Positions 58,302 to 64,000 of a stretch of DNA of 64,000 nt are shown here, piece after piece (position 1 is the stretch's first letter; every line of letters starts with the position of its first letter). This stretch comes from Trametopsis cervina (lineage: Eukaryota > Basidiomycota > Agaricomycetes > Polyporales > Irpicaceae): positions 498,661-562,660 of the forward strand of contig MU278363.1 in assembly GCA_022385755.1 (NCBI GenBank), given 5' to 3'. The position numbers were made by a program, and so were the translations under genes. Below the pieces are notes generated by a model. The model was not told where the DNA came from, did not search any database, and worked only from the letters and a program-made list of their open reading frames with translations.

Positions 58302-61300
58302 CTAAGCAGACATCAACGACGTCGAAAGGCCGCTTGGTCGAGGAGGGAGACTTGTGCGATTATCCAACCGCCTCATCTCGCGCTCCAGCCTCTCCATCCC
58401 AGCTGGGTCTGATTTTCCCGTTGAGCCGCGGCAGCCGTGTTTATCAAATAAATAAGCCAGGAGGTTCTTCTTATCTTCTGGCAAATCGCTCAACAAGGCG
58501 AACAAGTGTGCCTCGTCCTGCAGTATCAGCTGTGCTGCAATAATGGCGCCAGCCGCGGCCTCTCTCACGACCAGCGACGAGTCGGAACTCATGTCGGTCA
58601 GAGCCTAAAAATGTAATACTGTGAGAGAATATTCATGTCGCACGTGCATGGATTACCCACCGAGGTAAGCGTCCCCCTTAACCGGGGCAACTCGTCTTCC
58701 AAAACCTCCGCGGGCAATCTCAGCACAAACTTTCCCAACGCGATCAGGCCGAACGCATACGTCCCATTCTTGGTCTCTATGTCCGACAAAGGGGGTAGAG
58801 GGGCGTCCCGGAACGCGCATATGCATGCGTGCATCGTCGTTAGACCGTACACCGGTTCAATACGCGATGTGAGAGCATCGCGGAAAGTGGTGGTCGCTTG
58901 CATCACCTGGGAGAGCCAAAATCCCACATATGAGAAACTTTAAGCCCGCGCGAGGTAGCAGAGGGCACGCACCGTTGAATGGCCGCTATACCTTACGCGG
59001 AGTAGTGCGGCGAAAAGCTCGGACTCCCGGCCCTCCAGGAGGGGTGCTTGGGACTCGAGGAGCTCCCATAGGACAATCAGTCCGTACTCCAATTCAGTGG
59101 TGGGCTGTCGAACATCAGAACGGTGTCAATGAGTGTAATGAACCGGGACGAAACCATCGAGGGGTGTGTCACGACATGAATCAGCACGTACCCTCGCAGG
59201 ATCGAGGTAATCCATCAGGACAGTGAACAACCGCTCGAACGCCTTGTCCTGGTGCCATATGTCCGACTTGAGCGAGGGCAGGCTGCGCGTGCCTCCCAGG
59301 AGAGGCGATGGGGTCGATGGGTCGGAAAAGTCCGGACTGATGGGCGAGATGGGCTCGTTCACAGGGTTCTGCCTGCACAACACGGCGAGCTTCTTGAGCA
59401 CGAGGACGTCCGCGAGACCTTCCTGGAGCGAGGCGATGTGCCCGTTTAACTCCTCCTTTCGGTTCGAAAGTTCTTCCGCAGCGACGAGGGCCCGTTCATT
59501 AAAGACTGCATGGGAACCGCGTCGGGCGATGAGGTAAAAATTAAGTCAGCGCACACAATCAAACGCGCCGCATGCGCATAGCACATAAGGCGGACGAAAA
59601 CAGCGGGACACTCACGCGCCGTGCGCTTGCTCCACCAGACGCTCTCGTTGTTTTGTCCGTTAATCATGTCGAACAGCGAGCTTGTAGTCTTCTTTTTGTA
59701 CACGGGGCTGTCCTGGAACAGCGCGGCTCTCCGCACGCTCGCGGCACCCTTACTAACAGGCGTCTTGGGCGGCTGAGGGACAGGGGTCGCCCTGACGGAT
59801 TTAACGGAACCCGTCGATGGCCGCGACGGCAGCCTGAGCGTAGTCTTCGGGATCGTATGGCCCAGCAGTAAAGACGTCGTCGGCTGCGGCTCCTCTTCTG
59901 GGTCAACAAGCTCGAGCAGCCGCTCCGCGGCACTCTCAGCCTGCTCAGCGCGTGCCCTCATCGCATCCTCCACCATCGGCTGCGGGATGCCTGCAGGGGG
60001 CGAACTTGTACCCGTCGAGAGCGCATGAGACAGGGGTGGGCGCGAGCTATTCGAGCGCGGCGAGAACGACGCGGCAGAGCGGGGCTGAGGAGGCGGTGCT
60101 GCTACCGCAGGGGGACGCGGCGGGTACATCTCGTACGGCGTCGAGAACGAAATCAGATTGATCGAATCGTCAATATCCATGTCCGAGTCGCTGTCCTCCG
60201 GGATCGGAATATTGCTCGCGAGGAGCAACGACTCATTGTCGCGGTCGCGCAGCCCCGCAATGTTGACGGACTCGCGGGGAGGCGCGTGGTGTCCCCGAGG
60301 GAGGGTATGCGCGTTCGCCTGTAGCGTGATCGAGCTGCGTGGGGGAGAAGCGGGGAGGGCGGTCTGTGCGGCCCTGCGCAGGACAGAGTTGCTAGTCGGG
60401 GAGCTGGTGAGAGGTGAAGACATGCGGCGACGGAACGTCGATTCTGGCGTAGGCGAGGGCGGGGACGCAGGGAGAGGAACACGCGCCGCGTCCCTATTGG
60501 GCACGAACCCAGAGCTGACAGAGCGGGAGAGCGTCCCATTCCCAGTCGTGTTCCTCGATCTCGGGGGCGGCGACCTTCCCGACGGCGACGCAGCCCTCGC
60601 AGGGCCGCTAGACTGGCTATTCGACAACGACGGCGACTCGGCGCGTTTCGTAGGCGGGGACGTCGTGCGCGCCGTAGACGTCGCCTGGTGTCTCAACGAC
60701 GGCGGCGCAGTCGCAATCGCCTTGGCCTTCGCGCGGCTCGCGGCGATAGCAGCAGCGATGCTCGTCTTTTTCGTCGCTGGCGTCTGCACGGCTGACGGAG
60801 GGAGGGAGGCAAGACGCTCGGGGTCGGGACACGCGTTCTCGAGCTGCTTGCGTGCTGTGCCTTCCATCGCCTCTAGGAGAGCGCGCCCGCGATCGGGCCA
60901 TACGCCCTCGAACGTCCAGAACGCCTGCCGCGCAATGTCGCGCACGCCGGGGTTCGCGTCTGCGAGACCTTTCTTGAGTAGCTTCTCGAGCGTCTCGACG
61001 CTCCCGCCGCTCTCGATCGTGTGGCGTGCGCGGCTGCCGTGCACCTCGAGAAAGACCTTCATGTGTCCCATCGCATATAACCGCGTCTGCATTGCCTTGT
61101 CCTGCAAGCTGTTCCAGAGAATGGGCAGGAGAAGTCGTACGTGCGGAGAGACGTTGCGGATGATCGTGTCGAGCCCGGCTTGTGACTGTTGGGCTATAAT
61201 TTTCTTCGTAAGACTCGCCATGCGCACAAGGTTGGTGTAGAGTGCGTCGCAGAACGGGTCCATCGCAGGGCCGAGCGCAAGGGCGAGCTCAGAGTAGAGA

Positions 61301-62950
61301 GATATTGTGTTTGCAGCCACTGTTGTTCTTAAACTTATCAACTAGAGAGTAGTCCATGTCAACGTTTAGTCCTATCGCAACCAATATATGCACTTACAGT
61401 CTTCAACGACGAATCCATAAACCCATTCTTCAGCCCAGCAAGGAACGTATCCATATACCGTTCATGCACATCACCCTTAAGCATCCCCCTCACACGCAAG
61501 ATCGCCTTTTCACGAGCCGCCCAATTATGCTCCGTCTCCTTGCCCTGCGCCACCACAAACCAATTAGCGCCGACGAAAGAACGCGTTTAAATAAAACCTC
61601 CGATAAGATACCAACGTACCTCGAACGGTTTAAGCATCGACGCAAATTCATTCTCCAAATCACGGCTTGACGCGATCTGTCAACGCAGCACAACGTGATC
61701 AGACCACCCTCCACTTATCATAGAATAGAATAGAATAGTAGGATAAACTCACGTAAACGGCCTTGACGTCCGCCCCGCCTGCGCCGCCCGTAATCTCGGG
61801 CGTCGGGGACGCCACCGCGGAGCGGCTCACAGGCCTCGGTTTCTCGATGATAGGCTGGCTAACCGAACGCGACATCCCGCCCAGCTTCTTACTCGGCGGC
61901 ACATACCCCGCCTCACTGCCCTCCTCACCCGCCTCACTTCCCGACGCAGCACCCGCACCCGCAGCGCCAGGCGCAGCAAGCACCCTCGCGAGCACAGCAT
62001 CCACAATCGTCTTCCTCGTCCCGCGTCTCGCCATCTCCTTCTTCAAATCCGCCCGCGCAGCATCCGTGACCCCCGGCCCAGTAAACAGCTCCACCGCCGC
62101 CGTCTTCGCCGTCTCGCGCACGGCCGGGTCGGAGTCTTCCAGCGCGTCGACGAGTGCTGGGAGGTACGGGCGTAAAGGGAACATGTGGTGTGACCGCCGG
62201 ATGCGCACGAGCGTGAGCAACGCCTGCTCGCGCACGCGCGCGACTTTGCTCGAGAGCGCGACTTCGCGCATGGCGCGCTCGAAGAGCATTAGAGGCGTTT
62301 CGGGCCCGCGGCCTTCTTTTGCGCGTTGGCCTGCGGAGGTTGAGCTTGCGCGGAAGGCGTATCCGCCGAGAAGGACGAGGGTCTCGCGGGCTTTGTCACG
62401 GGGGCGTTCTTTGCTGTCGCCTAGGCGGTCGATCACGCCCCCTGCTGGGAGGAAGGCGGTTAGGGCGGAGCGCAGGACGTGGGCATCGATGGCGGAGGTT
62501 GTGGCAGAGGATGTTGAGGCGACGGGGGAGACTGTGGATGAGGTGGACGCGGCGAGGGTATGTGGTGTTGCAGTGCGTGCTATGAGTAGAGGAAGTAGAG
62601 GGGGCAGCGCGGAGAGTGTCGCAGTTGATAGGTGCTGGTTGGCCGTGCGCAGACACGCTTTGAAGACAGTAATGACTGCGTCCGTGTCTGGGATCTATGA
62701 AGACGAGGTTGGTCACCGATGCCTGGTAACAAGTCGCGTATCGCTCACCTCAACCCCAGCCTCAAACATCGCCTGCAACTTCGTGACAGCATCAACGCGC
62801 GCATCGATATCTGCACACCCCGCCACGCGAAAACGTCGCAGAGAGGGATCACAGTCAGCGTCGTATGGCCAAAGCGACAATCGGGACGCGGATGGACGCA
62901 CCGTTGGATCTACATTGGTTGATGAGGCGCTCGAGCTGCGAGGCGTCCAT
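58302..62950 (-). CDS. STU1: CLASP/Stu1-family microtubule-binding protein
   Basis: Ten exons in transcript order: 62950-62914, 62810-62749, 62694-61753, 61676-61620, 61544-61398, 61341-59616, 59505-59192, 59104-58973, 58906-58661, 58604-58302; 1,321 aa. The N-terminus MDASQLERLINQ and DARVDAVTKLQAMFE opens the first TOG/HEAT array. The second TOG is the conserved CLASP domain (LENEFASMLKPFEGKETEHN, WAAREKAILRVRGMLKGD, NPGVRDIARQAFWTFEGVWP). A long basic Ser/Pro/Arg linker for microtubule binding follows (TARTTSPPTKRAESPSLS). The C-terminus is a third HEAT region (ATTTFRDALTSRIEPVYG). CLASPs stabilise overlapping or kinetochore microtubules. A large frame open on the opposite strand across the linker is an artefact of GC-rich codons. 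Confidence 0.9.
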
Positions 62951-63306
62951 GACGAGACTCGGGGGTATATATAGTATACCGCCTTTTGCGCTCGCAGTGC
63001 GTGCTCCGAAAGTCTACGAGGGGCGTATGCGATGCGATGGATGGGGCGTCCGGGTCCGCCCTGCTGCTGGGTGTTGCGTCCGGAAGAAGGTGAGAGGCAG
63101 CAGCTGAGAAATTCGCGCGCGCGCGCACGCGTCGGGCTGCTACGCGCTTGCGGGGTTGGCGGTTGGCGCCGGTGGGTCGGATCACTCAAGTCGGGTTCAC
63201 GACGGACCTTCCTTGGCCACTCTCACAAAAATACCAAAAAAATACACACAAGATGGTTGAAGAGAGCACGATCGCGGCTGATCAACACGTCGGAAGCGGA
63301 ACTTAA
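62951..63306. promoter_or_regulatory. CLASP promoter region
   Basis: 356 bp. A TATATATA run lies at about 62966-62973, only ~20 nt upstream of the CLASP ATG, so it is doubtful as a TATA box. Confidence 0.35.
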
Positions 63307-63723
63307 CTAATTTACTGGCTGGCGGAGGGCAGGAGGTTGGTGGGGATGGGGCGCGGCGGGTGTCGCCGTTGCGGTCGAAAGCGGTTTAGGCTGGATGGGA
63401 GGGGCTCGACGTCGCAGATCGGTCTAAGCAGATACGGCACTAACAGTACAGTACACAATCCCGGCGCAACACCACCAACCAAACGTCGCCCACAAGTTCA
63501 AACAACGGCCACATCCATCCTCATCCTCCCATCTTCCCCGGCGCTCGCAGGCGTTCACTGCACCTCGACGCTCTGCTTGTTTTTCTTTCACCTCCGACGA
63601 CGCGTGCACGTGGAGGACGGCGTCACGTATACTCTCCCGGATTTCCCCTAATTGTCGTTCTGATTCAGAGACGCGAACGGGGTAACAGACACTTTGCGCC
63701 GCCGCCGACGACTCGAGCTCCAT
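63307..63723 (-). CDS. Possible small hypothetical protein
   Basis: Two exons, 63723-63592 and 63423-63307, joined by a GT..AG intron of 168 nt in phase 0; 82 aa. The first exon reads like a real helix (VSESERQLGEIRESIRDAVL), the second is Pro/Ala-rich (STATATPAAPHPHQPPALRQ). No family is recognised. The intron is long for this locus and could hide another exon. It may also be only part of a gene reaching past the window. Confidence 0.3.
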
Positions 63724-64000
63724 GGCCGTGCGTGCCACAACGGTTGCGAGCATCGTGGCGACGCGTCTACGGTGCCGGCCGGGACATCCGTGCTCTCGTT
63801 GTGGTGCGCGCCGTTCCGAGTTGCATGGAACAGAACAGGCTCACGCCGTAATGTTCTGTGTTCGTCTACCGGCGGAACACCCGTTTGTCTGATGATGTAG
63901 CCTGCGCCTGCGCCAGGTACATTCCGTGTGTCTGCAGAGGGGTGCGGTACACCGTGGGCTGCGTATGAATTTGAATGCATATTGCATTTGCGCAACTATG

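Noticed and set aside
60158..62974. Two plus-strand open frames of 360-400 codons
   Set aside because: Antisense to the CLASP linker and TOG domain; the minus strand carries the conserved HEAT motifs and consistent introns.

Overview
This window is nuclear DNA of a filamentous basidiomycete, most likely an Agaricomycete. Genes are dense, carry many 45-70 nt GT..AG introns and include tiny exons. The gene set is a typical fungal house-keeping one: NDR kinase, CSN4, CTD kinase, DCAF, two peroxins, CLASP and GTP cyclohydrolase II. I built exon-intron models by hand and kept only those in which every exon stays in phase from ATG to stop.

Layout. 0-7.4 kb: NDR/Cot1 kinase (+), then a 4.7-kb stretch without a convincing gene and a tiny CBM5/12-like gene (-). 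9.6-15.2 kb: PX/DUF3818 protein (-) diverging from a PUB-domain protein (+). 15.4-20.9 kb: a ~1,580-residue protein (-) whose second half is an array of tandem exons, each encoding a YP-rich repeat. 21.6-29.6 kb: CSN4 (+), CTD kinase (-) and a DCAF-type WD40 protein with a 10-nt exon (-). 30.1-34.8 kb: a three-repeat secreted protein (-) and GTP cyclohydrolase II (+). 36-43 kb: a single-pass membrane protein (+), then a segmental tandem duplication holding two paralogous small acidic-protein genes and a truncated copy of the PEX14 3' end, followed by intact PEX14 (-). 43.4-51.7 kb: coiled-coil/Zn-motif protein (-), TVP38-like VTT protein (-), small mitochondrial-type protein (+), PEX11 (-) and a Tctex-type dynein light chain (+). 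54.4-63 kb: TPMT-like methyltransferase (+), a large mitochondrial-type protein (+), CLASP (-), and possibly one small gene near the right edge.

Most genes are unrelated neighbours. Two peroxisome genes, PEX14 and PEX11, lie about 6 kb apart. CSN4 and a DCAF-type protein, both linked to cullin-RING ligase biology, lie about 4 kb apart with the CTD kinase between them. The strongest candidate for an undescribed system is the YP-repeat protein. Its repeats are symmetric phase-1 exons that are still duplicating, and they carry many YPxL/I and YPxxL cores like those bound by ALIX/Bro1/PalA-Rim20 proteins.
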